The position numbers and the translations under genes were made by a program. This document shows, in pieces, positions 37,957 through 49,140 of a DNA stretch of 64,000 nt (position 1 is its first letter; the number at the start of each line of letters is the position of its first letter). Origin of the DNA: Silurus meridionalis (lineage: Eukaryota; Chordata; Actinopteri; Siluriformes; Siluridae). Below the pieces are notes generated by a model, which was not told the DNA's origin, searched no databases, and worked only from the letters and a program-made list of their open reading frames with translations. The stretch is taken from positions 26,381,652-26,445,651 of the forward strand of contig NC_060886.1 in assembly GCF_014805685.1 (NCBI RefSeq), read 5' to 3'.

Positions 37957-38660
37957 TCTTAATTCCCTAAAAGAAAATTATTGTAATTAGTTCATTTGTT
38001 ACATTTTTTTTGCATATTCAGCATTAAAAAATATTTTATTTCCTTTTTAAACTGTAATAAACATAAATTCAGCTCTAAACTGACAATATATTTAAATATA
38101 CTTTACTTCTGTACAGATATAGTTATGCTTTTAGGACATAGTGACCTATGTAATTCCTTCAATGAAGATTGTTGTATATTTCATGGATATACAGTGTGCT
38201 ACGGTGCAGCTGCAGCACACGGCATTTGTACTCTTTAGGTACCTTGATTTTTCTGTGTGTACTCTATTCAGGGCATACCACTTAATAAATAAAAAGATTT
38301 TCTATCATTCATATTTAAGAGACTAAGGAGTTTTATCTGTTAGCACTTAATGATTACTTGAGAGGTTATTTAGCATAATCATTATTTGAGGTTTTTGCAA
38401 TTCTTAAAAAAAAAGGTTTCTGTATATTTATATAATAGAAAGCAATTATAGTAAAAAAAAAATGTGTATGTTTCTTTATTCTGTAAACTTTAAACGTGTT
38501 ACAATTTTATTAAACCTTTCTCCAGAATATTGTTAAAATGATAAAATAATGCTTGTCACCTTGTGGATAGGTCTACATTTACTGCCATTTTACTAAAAAA
38601 AAGGAGTATTGCCGAGTGCTGTTTAATTTTCAGTACTTTTGACCTTTTACTGTGCTTTTA
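36200..38660. other. Intergenic sequence with microsatellites, no gene seen
   Basis: Holds (GT)n at 37719-37758 and (AAT)n at 37916-37952. The piece 36720-36775 (AATAATCGTTAGTTGCAACC) looks like a decayed end of a hAT-type MITE. No supported reading frame. Confidence 0.45.
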
Positions 38661-38662
38661 AT

Positions 38663-39418
38663 TCAAGTTTTACTTTTAATACTACTTTCGCTAATGCTTT
38701 CACTTAGCCCAATTCCATTGCTGATAGAAAAACTTTGTGATGATGAATGATCACTTTCAAAGGCAATGTTGGCTTGATGACCTGGTATATGCTGAAGCTT
38801 ATTTGCACCTGGTACCTGCAGGTCTGCCACCTTGTGGTTTACATAATTTCTTACATTCCAGGATGCCACACATAGCATCCCACCTCCACAAATACTGAAA
38901 ACAACTGATGAGAAAGAGATGTACACAGCCAGGCCAATCTCATATCTCATTCCAGCATTAGAAAAGGGATTGTAGGCTTCTCTTATGACATCACACATGG
39001 TCCAGGATGTAGTGATAAGGCAGAAAAGGCCAGCCAGGATAAAGCATGAACCTCCACTTACAGCTAAAGAGCTCTTGTAATGGGACTGGTGGGCACAGCG
39101 AGTACATTTCATACCCATAACTGAAACTATGGCAGCCAAGATTGAGGTGGTGCAGGAGAGCACCATTAGAATCCGGGCAGCCAGCAGATCTTTGGGCAGA
39201 GAAAGCATTGATCGATGAAATTCACACTGATAAAAGCCAGCTGTGTGGCTAACACATTCCATCCACAGGCCTTTCATATAGTATGATGCAGTAATAAAAT
39301 TGGAGCTAAAATAAGCTGTTTGGCGCCACTGAGGAAGCACTGTTGATGTCAAAGTGCCAACCAGGCCCAGGAGACCCAAGAAGAAGCCAAGGAACTGTTG
39401 TGCCATTGTTCCCATCAC
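38663..39418 (-). CDS. Claudin family tight-junction protein (claudin-14/-2-like), intronless coding region
   Basis: Four-pass membrane protein of tight junctions; claudins set paracellular permeability. A single frame of 251 residues. Four hydrophobic segments lie at about 8-28, 83-103, 117-137 and 163-184. The first extracellular loop has the claudin signature W31...G50-L51-W52...C55...C65, followed by Arg82 after the loop. KGLWMEC, LAARILMV and GMKCTRC resemble the claudin-14/2/20 group. The tail (185-251) is long and serine-rich, ending SIKSKT without the usual C-terminal YV PDZ ligand. The second Met (residue 5, MAQQFLGF) is an equally good start and fits other claudins better. Intronless coding is common in this group. 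The exact paralogue is not resolved. Confidence 0.9.
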   Translation of the reverse strand: MMGTMAQQFLGFFLGLLGLVGTLTSTVLPQWRQTAYFSSNFITASYYMKGLWMECVSHTAGFYQCEFHRSMLSLPKDLLAARILMVLSCTTSILAAIVSVMGMKCTRCAHQSHYKSSLAVSGGSCFILAGLFCLITTSWTMCDVIREAYNPFSNAGMRYEIGLAVYISFSSVVFSICGGGMLCVASWNVRNYVNHKVADLQVPGANKLQHIPGHQANIAFESDHSSSQSFSISNGIGLSESISESSIKSKT

Positions 39419-39419
39419 T

Positions 39420-40920
39420 GCATCTGAAACTTTAGTGACATCAGTTGAGGAAAACTTCTTAATAATGTTAAATTTGCCCTGCTGAGTCTGTGGTCAGTGT
39501 GTCCTCTCCATTACAGGTTGTATATCATTGTGATTTCAATGATAAGCCTCAGATGTGTATGTCCTGTTGTTGAGTGGGAACTGCAATTGTAAGCACAAAA
39601 ACCTGTAGGGTAGAGAAAATAAATATTTAATGTACAGAAGGATGTTTGAAGCATTTCATTCTTTAATGTTCTCAGATTAAATTAATAGATGATAATATAT
39701 GAAAATAAGTTTTTGGACATTAGTGGATATATGTTTCAATTTTAGTTTAGGATCAAATCACTAACTTGATTTTCCTGCTCCTGCACTAAATCTCTGGCTT
39801 AGTTAAGGGTCTAAATGCTAATGTCATGGTTATATTTCAGTTCTTTCATAAAAGTGATTCTTAGTTGAATCAGATTAAATAATAACTTAATAAGACAAAC
39901 ATCAGAGGGAAATGTTCTATATGTTGAGACTCTGCAAAGCCCTGGTTTAGATTTGAATAGATCTAAACAGAAAAACAGAATACAAACAACCCTTTGTGCT
40001 CATCTGGGACATACCAAAACAAAAATAGCCTTTTTGCAAGACCAAACAGAACATGCAGATTATAAAATAGCTTGATTTTCTTCAACACATTATGTACTGA
40101 AACTAATTTCCGAATCAAACCTCAAATTATGTTAAAATATGAGTGGACACACAATCAGTGCCATAAGCAAGAAAATGTGCTCTTTGTTATAACAGCCCAG
40201 TCCAACAGTAAAAAAAAATGCATCATATAATTAATCATTTAGATAAAATAAAATAAAATAAAATAAGAACAATTACATGCAATCATGAAAATAAATAGAC
40301 ATATAGATGAAAAATTATATCGATTGGAAATAATTAATTTAAATAAAACATTTTTGGTATCTTACCAGTATTGCAGTCTATGTGCAGAAATTCGATGTGC
40401 ATTTGTCCACCTCTCACTGAATGCACTCAGTAACACCAGCAGCCACTTTCTGTACCGTTGTGTTTTTCTCTTTAGATAAGCAAATGATTGTATTTTGTTC
40501 ATTTCCTTCATTCCACAGCAAGGCGGAAGAGCCACGCCAACATTGCCATCTGAAAGAAAGGCTCTGCCTGGACTATCAATGGCCATTTATTGTCATTGCC
40601 ACCCACTGAACAATGCTGTGCAGGGCTATACCTTTCACTGATGTGATTAATGTCATTTGGGTTTTACTACACCCTCAGTGTTCTACCATAAATAACATGT
40701 TCTGTTTTAATTACAATAACCCTTTTTTTTACAAATGTAATTGAAAATAAACTGTGTGTATGAAAATTGGCTCAGTTCTGGTGTACATTTTTGAAACAAG
40801 CAGACGTTTCAACCCCAGTGGTAATGACAAAAGTATTAACAAAATAAATATATTAATAATTTTATATGAAATAATTAAATTAAAATTAAAATTAATTTAG
40901 GTTAGGTTCCACAATAAAAA
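39420..40920. other. Upstream region of the claudin, no further gene seen
   Basis: The minus strand has an acceptor-like TTTCAGATGCAG just before the claudin ATG, so a non-coding first exon may lie further right. The stretch 40380-40620 is less AT-rich than its surroundings and could be that exon or promoter, but nothing proves it. Confidence 0.35.
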
Positions 40921-40930
40921 TATGATTGTC

Positions 40931-40936
<6 letters not shown>

Positions 40937-41003
<67 letters not shown>
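40937..41003. repeat. (AT)n microsatellite
   Basis: About 33 AT units. Confidence 0.95.
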
Positions 41004-41006
<3 letters not shown>

Positions 41007-41089
41007 TATTGGTAAAAAAAAAAAAAAAATTAGTAAGGTACTCATTATGGGTGGTGAAGTAAAGAACACTGATTATCTCTTCATCATGG

Positions 41090-41360
41090 CACTTGTTTGT
41101 GGGAGGGATTTTTTAAGCAGCAAGTGAACATTTTGTCCTCCAAGTTGATGTGTTAAAAGCAGGGAAATGGGCAAGTGTAAGGATTTGGAGTGTAAGGAGT
41201 TTAACATATTGCGACGACTGGGTCATATCCAACACATGAGCTACTGCAGCTGAAATTGCTGAAGAAGTTAATGCTGTTAATGTTCGGTAGGTCAGGACTG
41301 TTTTAGCAGCAAAATGGGGACCAACGCAATTTCAGGCAGGTGGTCATAATGTTTTTCCTA
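41090..41360 (+). mobile_element. Internally deleted Tc1-like element
   Basis: The left part has CAAGTTGATGTGTTAAAAGC and GGGCAAGTGTAAGGATTTG (the transposase start in intact relatives). The right end has TTTTAGCAGCAAAATGGGGA, CAATTTCAGGCAGGTGGTCA and TAATGTTTT. Between them only ~110 bp remain of a ~1.3 kb transposase region. The relic at 60.06-60.47 kb belongs to the same family. Confidence 0.75.
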
Positions 41361-42084
41361 ATTTATGTAATTTTAATGTTTAAGGTCAGGGAAAGACAAA
41401 TCCAATTCCAAAACCATGATGTAAAATGTAAATAGAAACAGAATTCAATGGTTTGCGAATTACGAGTCCAAAAAAATAAAAACAGGGGAATTTTGAATTT
41501 GATGGCCACAACACCTCTCAAACAGAGGTGGAATATTTTGCAAAAGGTCAGTAACATGCACTGTAAAAACTGAGATTGGGATATTCAAGTATTAAATGTA
41601 ATTAAAGTAATATTTAATAAAAAATATTAGGTTAAATCTACACAGTTAAAAAAAGTACAAGTTGTTGAAATATAAGTTAGATGAATTCAGCAAATTTAAA
41701 TAAATATTTTCAATATTTTACTTATTTTTGCTGCAAACCCTAACAAAGTCCTTAACAAACAAAATATATTGAGTAGAATTTAAGGAAAGAAAATTAAAGT
41801 AAAAAAAAAAAAGGGATGCATGGACATTGGGCTACCTCAAAGAAAGATTTTTTGTCTGTTTTTAATAAATACATTTCTCAACATGTTACTGGAGCAGAAA
41901 TATTGGTCTTAATGCAATTTGACAGAATAGGGTTAAATGTACTGCACACAAACCACAAGAGTTAAAACTAACATCATTAACCAGTACTTAAGGTAACTTA
42001 AAGAGGGGATTAATGCCCCATCCAAAAAAAATGCTGTGTGTGAGTTTAATCTTACTCATGGACCATGCGCTACACTTGTGGGTA

Positions 42085-42240
42085 ACCAAAAGTAAATGAA
42101 TGCTCAGGTAACATGGTTTTTATTATATAGCTTTTCTTTCTAGGTAGAACATTGGATATGGCTTCAACATGATAGAGTCTATATGTGCAAATGCTAGTAA
42201 GCCAATAAACCATAACTTTGCACTTGTTTATTTTACCTTG
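42085..42240. repeat. Local repeat unit A, copy 1
   Basis: CTTTCTAGGTAGAACATTGG, CTTCAACATGATAGAGTCTA and AGTAAGCCAATAAACCATAA recur at 44196-44330 and 45712-45905. Function unknown; no terminal repeats or target duplications were identified. Confidence 0.7.
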
Positions 42241-42639
42241 TTTGCTGCAGGTTATGAAGTAAAATGTATTAGACAATATCTGTCGAATAGAAATATATAT
42301 ATATTTTTTTTTATTTCAGTTGCCAAGGCATTAAGCTTCCCACCTTTTTAAAGCATGAGTAACTGCTATGGATATTGAATGTTTAGCAGTGTTGTTAAAG
42401 TTTGGAATCGTCAAACTGTATGAAAGCATGTTTTCCTGAATTCTGGGGGTAAAAGATACAACAGCTTAAAATTCAAATGTATTCTTGTTTTCTAGAATTT
42501 TGTGAAAATCTTTCACTATAGCAGCTACTTTAAATTCTGTTCCATGAAGAAGCTTGTGGGTCTCAGCAGAAACACAATGATTGGACAGCAAATATAGTAA
42601 AATGTATAATATTTAACACAGAAGAGCAGCAACAGTTTA

Positions 42640-43030
42640 CCTTAGACAGTGTTTGAAATTTTGCTTTAGTTTTATGGCTTTCTACTTGGCTATTGCCTTT
42701 ATTTAGTTTTAAGGATGGGTATATGTTGATTAACATGAATGAAGTACAAAAAGGCACATATATTAAAAATAATGAGGAAAGAAACATTGTTAGCATAATG
42801 GAAGTTTTTAAAATGCAAAAGAAGATAGCATAAAAGCAAATGGCTGTTTTTCTCTGATGGCAGCAGCAGTTCCTCATCCTCCATGAGAAGCCAAACGGCA
42901 ATAAAAATGTTTGGCAAATAGGAATATGTGGAAATTCTTTTTTTTTTGTAAGTTGTTTGGTTCTATTTACTTTTCTCCTTATCTTTCAATTGGATGTTGT
43001 CTTTATGTAAATTTTCTTAGTACAGTTTTT
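42640..43030. repeat. Local duplication, left copy
   Basis: Shares GGATGGGTATATGTTG, TAGCATAATGGAAGTTTTTA, GGCTGTTTTTCTCTGATGGC, AGCAGCAGTTCCTCATCCTC and AAGTTGTTTGGTTCTATTTA with 47070-47470 in the same order and strand, with point differences and a ~40 bp indel. Confidence 0.8.
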
Positions 43031-43043
43031 TTTTTTTTTTTAT

Positions 43044-43200
43044 GAGAGATAGGCAGGTGGTAGTGGTTAAGGCATTAGACTTGGATTGTAAGGTCACAAG
43101 TTAAAATCCCACCATCACCAAGCTGCCAGGGAGGCCCTTCCCCTTCCCCTGCTCAGTTGTAAGTTGCTCTGCCAAATGTCAAAGATGTAAATAAAATTAA
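43044..43200 (+). mobile_element. tRNA-derived SINE
   Basis: The head has A box GGTAGTGGTTAAGGC and a decayed B box GGTCACAAGTTAAAATCCC. The body has CACCAAGCTGCCAGG and the tail CTCAGTTGTAAGTTGCTCTG, CCAAATGTCAAAGATGTAAA, an order common to a teleost SINE family. A T-run and short A-rich sequence flank it. Confidence 0.75.
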
Positions 43201-44030
43201 GATTTTCTTTAAAAGTTTCATGTGAATATATTTTCTTAGGTTGAAATATATGAAGGGCAAAATATATTTTTGAAAATATAAAAAAAATGGGCAGCAAAGT
43301 ACTAATAAAAATTATTTAAAAATAATATTTTTTTAGCGTATGGGACTTGACAGAGTGAAAAAAATTAGTGAATTCAGACATTGATGAATACCTGCAGAAT
43401 AATATAAGCAGAATCACTGAAGCAATGGACAAGAAACAAAACTACATACAGTTACAGCTTTAGATGAAGTCAACTGAATTAAAATAGGATAATTAAACAG
43501 TGCCAATAAAACCGTTACCAGCTTCATTTATTATAGTTTGGCTTTATTTCTGTCAAATTTCTACAAAACATTATTTTATACTTAACAGAGGTTTATATTT
43601 TATTGAAAATGTTTCGTTTGACCTCACCATTTTTTAGATCAGTGGTTGCTTTAGTTGGGCTCTTGTTTGTAATGTGTCTTTCAATGATAAGAAAAAGGGA
43701 AAAATATATATAATTTGGTTGTTTTGGTTAACTTTTGATGGTGGTTATTTTCTTTCATTTTTTTTGTAATTTCTAATAAATTTCATATTGTTTATGATAA
43801 TATGACGAAGGTTAATTGAAAAACAATTAAGTATTTGAAAAATGTTTTATTCACAAAACCTTTAGGGCTATAAGCACCGTTTAGACAAAGAGACATCAAG
43901 GAGCATCTGAAACATGGGTGGATTGTTCTGACAGCTGCTGCTCCTCACCCTTCTTGAGAAACTACATGGCAATAACAGAGTATGATCGATACAGTTTATC
44001 AGGAATGCCTGGTTGGTTTAATTAATTAAT

Positions 44031-44068
44031 TTGTTTGTTTGTTTGTTTGTTTGTTTGTTTGTTTGTTT
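44031..44068. repeat. (GTTT)n microsatellite
   Basis: About nine TTTG units. Confidence 0.95.
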
Positions 44069-44334
44069 TGAGCCTGTTCATTTGTGCCCAACAAACCCAA
44101 TGTCTTTTTCAGCCAAGATATTTTTTATTCTTGCTTGTATTTTATTCAATTTTGCTTGTGCTATGTCATCATCAACTCCACCACACTGCTCTTCTTTCTA
44201 GGTAGAACGTTGGATAGGGCTTGACATGACAGTCTTTAAGTACAATCTCCAGTAAGCCAGTAAACCATGACTTTGCTCTTAACTTTTCTTGGGATTTTAA
44301 CTTTTGGGAATGTAACCACTTTGCTATTGCTATC

Positions 44335-45715
44335 AGCCAATACAAGCCCAAGCCAGTGCACTCTTAGTGCCGGTCTCAAGCCCGGATAAATGGGGAGGGT
44401 TGCTTTTGAAGGGCATCCAGCATAAAACATGTTCCAAATCAAATACGCGGATCACAAAAGAGAAATTCATACCGGATTGGTCGAGGCCCTGGTTACCAAC
44501 GACCGCCACAGGTATCGTTAGCCAACAGTGTACAGGTGAAAATTGGGCTACTGTTGGCCGAAGTAGAAAAGTAAGGCACCTACAGAGACAGCAGGAAAAG
44601 GAGAAGTGTAGAGTGGAGGTTAGGGTTGGTACTTTAAGTAAGAAAGTTAGATATGTTGTGTGTTCAGGAGACCAATTCTTTCTTACCACTTTACCTATAT
44701 AAAGCTGCTTTAAAACAATGCCTATTGTTAAAAGCGTTATACAAATTCTAATAAATTGAATTGAAGGAGAAAAGGATTTATACCGATTGATCAGGCAGAG
44801 GGACTTAGCTGGGAAGGATGTGCTACAAGAGCAATAAATGATGGAGATGTTGACTAGTGAGGAGAATGTGTTGGGAAGATGGAGGGAGTATTTTGGGCAG
44901 CTGATGAACAAGGAAAATGAGAGAGAGAAAAGGTTGGATGGTGTGGAGATGGTGAAGCAGGAAGTGGATATGATTAGTAAGGAGGAAGTGAGAGCAGTGA
45001 TGAAGAGGAGAGGATGAGAGGATGAAGAGTGGAAAGTTGGTTGGACCAGATGACATACCGGTAGAAGCTGTTTTAGAGAGATGGCAGTGGAGTTTTTAAC
45101 CAGGTTGCTTAACAAGATTTTGGAAGGTGAGAAGATGTCTGAGGAATAGAGAAGTGTGCTGGTACCAAAGTTCAAGAATAAGGGAGATGTGCAGACCTGC
45201 AGTAACTACAGGGGAATTAAGTTGATCAGTCACACCATGAAGTTATGGGAAAGAGTAGTGGAGGCAAGGCTGAGAGAAGAGATGACCATCTGTGAGAAAC
45301 GGTATAGTTTTATGCTAAGAAAGATCACCACAGACGCATTATTTGCTTTGAGAATGTTGATGGAGAAGTATAGAGAAGGTCAGAAGGAATTGCATTGTGT
45401 ATTTGTGGATTTAGAGAAAGCGTACTACAGAGTGCCAAGAGAGGAGTTGTGGTATTGTATGAGGAAGTCAGGTGTGTCAGAAAAGTATGAGGGTAGTGCA
45501 GGACATGTATGAGGACAGTGTGACAGCTGGTTCAAGGTGAAGGTTGGACTGCATCAAGGATCGGCCCTGAGCCCTTTTCTGTTTGCAGTGGTGATGGACA
45601 GGTTGACGGACGAGGTCGGACAGGAGTTTCCCTGGACTATGATGTTTGCGGATGATATTGTGATTTGTGGTGAGAGTAGTGAGCAGGTTGCGAAGAGCCT
45701 GGATAGTGATCAAAA
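44335..45715 (+). mobile_element. RTE-clade LINE with 5' end, reverse transcriptase broken
   Basis: The 5' end CAGTGCACTCTTAGTGCCGG is followed by GGGAGGGTTGC and ACCGGATTGGTCGAGGCCCT. Later frames give reverse-transcriptase motifs NYRGIKLISHTMKLWERVV, CVFVDLEKAYYRVPREELW (normally AYDRVP), LHQGSALSPFLF and MFADDIVICGES. A SINE-like fragment interrupts it at 44660-44766, and frameshifts and stops occur throughout. It ends about 45715, before the C-terminal part, against local repeat unit A. Confidence 0.88.
44660..44766 (-). repeat. SINE-like fragment nested in the RTE LINE
   Basis: AGCTGCTTTAAAACAATGCC, TATTGTTAAAAGCGTTATAC and the end AATTGAATTGAA are the inverted start of the SINE-like family. 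The LINE sequence resumes after it. Confidence 0.8.
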
Positions 45716-46010
45716 CTAAGTGAATGCTTAGAATGTAAGATGTTTTTTGTTATATGGCTCTTCTTTCTAGGTAGAACGTTGGATAGGGCTTCAACGTGAT
45801 ACAGTCTATATTTGCAAACTCCAGTAAGCCAGTAAACCATGACTTTTTACTTAACTTTTCATGGAATCTTAACTTTTGGGATTGTAACTACTTTGTTATT
45901 GTGGGGATTTGCCACAGCAGTAGTTTTTTCTTTTAGTGCTTTGGGAGCTCCTCAACCTTCTTGAGTAGCCAGGAGACCATGAAAGGGCATGGCAGTTATA
46001 GCTACTTATG
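45712..46010. repeat. Local repeat unit A plus core B, copy at 45.8 kb
   Basis: TTTCTAGGTAGAACGTTGGA, CAACGTGATACAGTCTATAT and TTAACTTTTGGGATTGTAAC repeat 44196-44330, so unit A lies on both sides of the LINE. It continues into GGGAGCTCCTCAACCTTCTT, the core described at 46.3, 47.3 and 43.9 kb. Confidence 0.7.
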
Positions 46011-46227
46011 CATGGTTTTAGTGTTTGTTTTGTTATGCTTTCTGTGTGTGTAGTTTTTTTCCATTAGGCTTTTATCTGTCATAAAACCAGCTTATGTTTT
46101 AGACTTTCATGATTCAACCAAATAACCCTACATAAAGAAAGCAAAATAGTTCACCTCTGTGTTTGAATGGGTTCTGCCACAGTTTGGCATTGTGAAGAAT
46201 GTGTTCTTTCCTCCCAAAACATCTTGG

Positions 46228-46600
46228 TTTTGGATAGTGGAGGAGCACATAGATGTAAGGTGGGCTATAATGGCAGCAGCAGTGCCTCACCCTCCTTGAG
46301 AAACCAGGAGAGTGTAAAATGCTGTAGTCCAACGCTTTAGGTCATGATTATTATGGTTTCAGCTGTGGTTTGGTAGTTAGTATCTTAAGATAATATTTAT
46401 TCTGTTTGTTAATTGTTTTTTTTTTTTTTGTTTTGTTTTTTTATTTGAATGAATACAGTTCTTGAAACTGAACTTTAGTTTGGTGGTTTAGTAACTGATT
46501 TTTCACACTGTTTATCTCATGAGTATTAGCCTTGTGTAGAAACATGTGATAGACACCCTCCTAGAGAAACCAGGAGAGTGGCAAAAAAATGGCATAGCCT
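46228..46600. repeat. Two further copies of core B
   Basis: GGCAGCAGCAGTGCCTCACC followed by CTCCTTGAGAAACCAGGAGA at 46271-46311, and again CTCCTAGAGAAACCAGGAGA at 46558-46577. The flanking GCACATAGATGTAAGGTGGG also recurs at 49550 and, inverted, at 53940. Confidence 0.65.
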
Positions 46601-46802
46601 GTATAATGTCAGGTATAGTTATGTAATTTAGTTGATTGCTGTTATTAGTTCATCATAAACTTTTCATGTTGCTCTTGTTTCTGTCAGCGTCATTATCAGC
46701 AATATAAAGCGTGTGTTTGATATCTATATGTTATGAGATTTTCTTTGTCACTAGCTTGCTCATTATTGCCAAACTTACAAAGAGCAACCTTGTTCGTTCT
46801 TT

Positions 46803-46885
46803 TTTGCCACCTTTTCTGTGTAAAGATCCTTTGAGACAAAGTCCTGTGTCAAAAGCATGATACAAATAAAAATATATTGAATTGT
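46803..46885 (-). repeat. SINE-like fragment
   Basis: TTTCTGTGTAAAGATCCTTT, GAGACAAAGTCCTGTGTCAA and ATACAAATAAAAATATATTG, a diverged inverted piece of the family. Confidence 0.7.
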
Positions 46886-47069
46886 ATATTTTGTAGTTTT
46901 GTTTCTGTTCTGTTCTTTTTTTCTTTAGTTTTACAGCTCTTTTAAAAATATTCACCCCTTTGGTGCAGTTTTTTGGGCACTTCAATTCATGTAGCCCACA
47001 ATAGAGACAATCATAAACAGACTTACTGTACCAGCTTAGTTATCTACTTAGTTCTTTCCATTCGTTTGT

Positions 47070-47470
47070 TCTCAGGATGGGTATATGTTGGTAATCTGTT
47101 TGTTAATTTAGCAGAAAATCAAAAAACATTGTTTTTTATTTAGGTGCTCTGTAGTTGTTAATTACACCTATGGATATTGAATGTTTAAAAGTGAAAAATT
47201 GTTAACATAATGGAAGTTTTAAAATGCAAAAGCAGGTAGAATTCAGCTACCCTGTTTTTGTGGATAGCAGAGAAACATATGGCTGTTTTTCTCTGATGGC
47301 AGCAGCAGTTCCTCACCCTCCATTAGAAGCCAAATGGCAATAAAAATGGTTGGCAAATAGGAATGCATGAGAAAGTTTTTTTTAAGTTGTTTGGTTCTAT
47401 TTACTTTTCTTCTCATCTTTCAATTTTAAATTGTCTTTATGTACATTTTCTGAGTACAGTTTTATTATTA
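47070..47470. repeat. Local duplication, right copy
   Basis: Direct copy of 42640-43030. It retains a stretch CAGGTAGAATTCAGCTACCC with TTTTTGTGGATAGCAGAG that the left copy lacks. Confidence 0.8.
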
Positions 47471-47559
47471 GATCTATATTGATTTTGACTAATCATGGAA
47501 TGGTTGAGAACACATGCTCAACACTTACACCAACCAAACTAAAGCTTATTGTGCAGCTT

Positions 47560-47705
47560 GGTAAATGAACAAACATAACTAATCTCCCTCCGCAACTGGA
47601 TCCTGGACTTCCTGACTGGGAGACCTCAGTCAGTCCAGATTGGGAACAGCATCTCCAGCACCAACACACTGAGCACTGAGGCCCCTCGGGACTGTGTGCT
47701 AACAT
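47560..47705 (+). mobile_element. LINE reverse-transcriptase fragment (L2/Rex1-like)
   Basis: One frame reads [20 protein letters not shown] followed by [14 protein letters not shown], a decayed form of the TGAPQGCVLSPLLY box of this LINE group. No ends recognised. Confidence 0.7.
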
Positions 47706-47829
47706 CTATGTTCATGAGTTAACAAGCAGGGTGTCTATGGCAGGACAACAAGAAGGAAGCCGCTGCTTACTAAAAAGAACATTGCTGCACACCTAAGGTT
47801 TGCAAAAGAGCACATTCAGAGGTAGTGGC

Positions 47830-48260
47830 AAAATGTTTTGTAAACTGATTGAACTGTTTGGAAAGAACATGCAGCACTGCATCTGGCATAAAAAGGGCAC
47901 TGCATATCATTAAAACATCATCCCAACTATAAAGTATGGTGGCAGAAGCATCATGGTTTGGGCCAGCTTGCAGTCATTGAGGGAAAGATGACTTCCCAAA
48001 TCTATCAAAAAAGTCTTCATGGAAATGTGAGAAAGTCTGAACGTCAGTTGGAACTCTAAAGAAGTTGGATGATGCGACAGTACAATGACCCAAAACACAT
48101 AGCAAGTCCACAACAGAATGGCTTTGAAAAAACAAAATCCGCCTTTTTGGAGCGGCCAAGTCAGAGCCTAGGCCTCAACCCAATAGAGATGCTATGAAAT
48201 GACTTGAAGAGAGTCATACACATAAGACATCCTAAAAATATGACAGAGTTAAAAATGAAA
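47830..48260 (+). mobile_element. Tc1-like transposase relic
   Basis: Contains TATGGTGGCAGAAGCATCAT with GGTTTGGGC (GGGSIMVWG region), CAATGACCCAAAACACATAG (HDNDPKH), and GCCTAGGCCTCAACCCAATA (SPDLNPIE). Stops and indels throughout. The left part may include the domain before the first catalytic Asp. Confidence 0.75.
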
Positions 48261-48495
48261 AAAAAAATCTGAATTTTTTGTTATTATTTAGGCACATTTT
48301 ATTTGTCAGTACTCTTGACTTAGAATCACACTTTGTGACAAATATATGCAGAAAACCATGAAATCAAAACAAATATATACATTCATTAATCAAAAAGTAA
48401 ACCCAAACAGCTGTAATTGATTGACAAAATGACAAAAACAGGATGACGACAAAACATGAATCAAAACAAAAGCACATGGCTAATTTGAGTGTATT

Positions 48496-48600
48496 TTCAA
48501 TTCAATTCCTTTTATTTGTATAGCACTTTTAACAAAGGACATTGTCTCAAAGCAGCTTTACACAGATAATGCAGTAATAAAGAATTATTAAGATTGATCA
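48496..48600 (+). repeat. SINE-like fragment
   Basis: TTCAATTCAATTCCTTTTAT, GTATAGCACTTTTAACAAAG and ATTGTCTCAAAGCAGCTTTA, then it stops. Confidence 0.85.
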
Positions 48601-48999
48601 AGAGTTATCAATCCATTTTGCTGTCTTTTTGTTTTATTTAGCAGAAAGATTTGTAACTGTGACAACGATGATGACAACAGCAAGCATTAGAAAGCACTCC
48701 AACATGGCTTAGCGGCTGTATTTGCCATTTCCTTTCATTGTCTTAAACGGATTCTCAAGCAGGGTGAGAAGCTTCATCAGAGAAAAATTGCTTTGTCTGC
48801 TTTTGCTCCTAGATATGTGCTCCTACACTATTCATAACAAAAACAGGGGAGCTGAAGTGCCCCTGCCTTTTCATTTCAAACTTTTCGTTGTGCTAAACGT
48901 CTTTTTTATTATTCTCAATGCCTGTGTTTTTTTTTAATTATGGCTTGATTTTCTTCTTAAGTTCTGGGTTCTACCTTTAAGATAAACAGTGTCCGAATA

Positions 49000-49140
49000 C
49001 CAGCTACTGGTATAAGGGCATCTGCCAAACGCTATTAAATGTTTAAAAGCATGATTAATAAAATTTAATCATGCTTTTAAACATTTAATCGCATTTGAAA
49101 AACGGCCTTATCCAGAGCGACTTACAACTAAGCATTTCTT
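49000..49140. repeat. Two SINE 3' tails facing each other, forming a perfect hairpin
   Basis: Left: GGTATAAGGGCATCTGCCAA on the plus strand. Right: CGGCCTTATCCAGAGCGACT, the same tail inverted. The junction is a perfect 24-bp inverted repeat (49034-49057 and 49066-49089) with an 8-base loop. Confidence 0.8.

Noticed and set aside
42070..42276. Frame with YWLTSICTYRLYHVEA shared by three sites (42.1, 44.3, 45.7 kb)
   Set aside because: The shared sequence is local repeat unit A; stops and changes do not favour coding, so similarity reflects duplication and not protein conservation.
44333..45175. 280-residue serine- and leucine-rich minus-strand frame
   Set aside because: Antisense shadow of the plus-strand RTE LINE; it crosses the nested SINE fragment and has no family resemblance.
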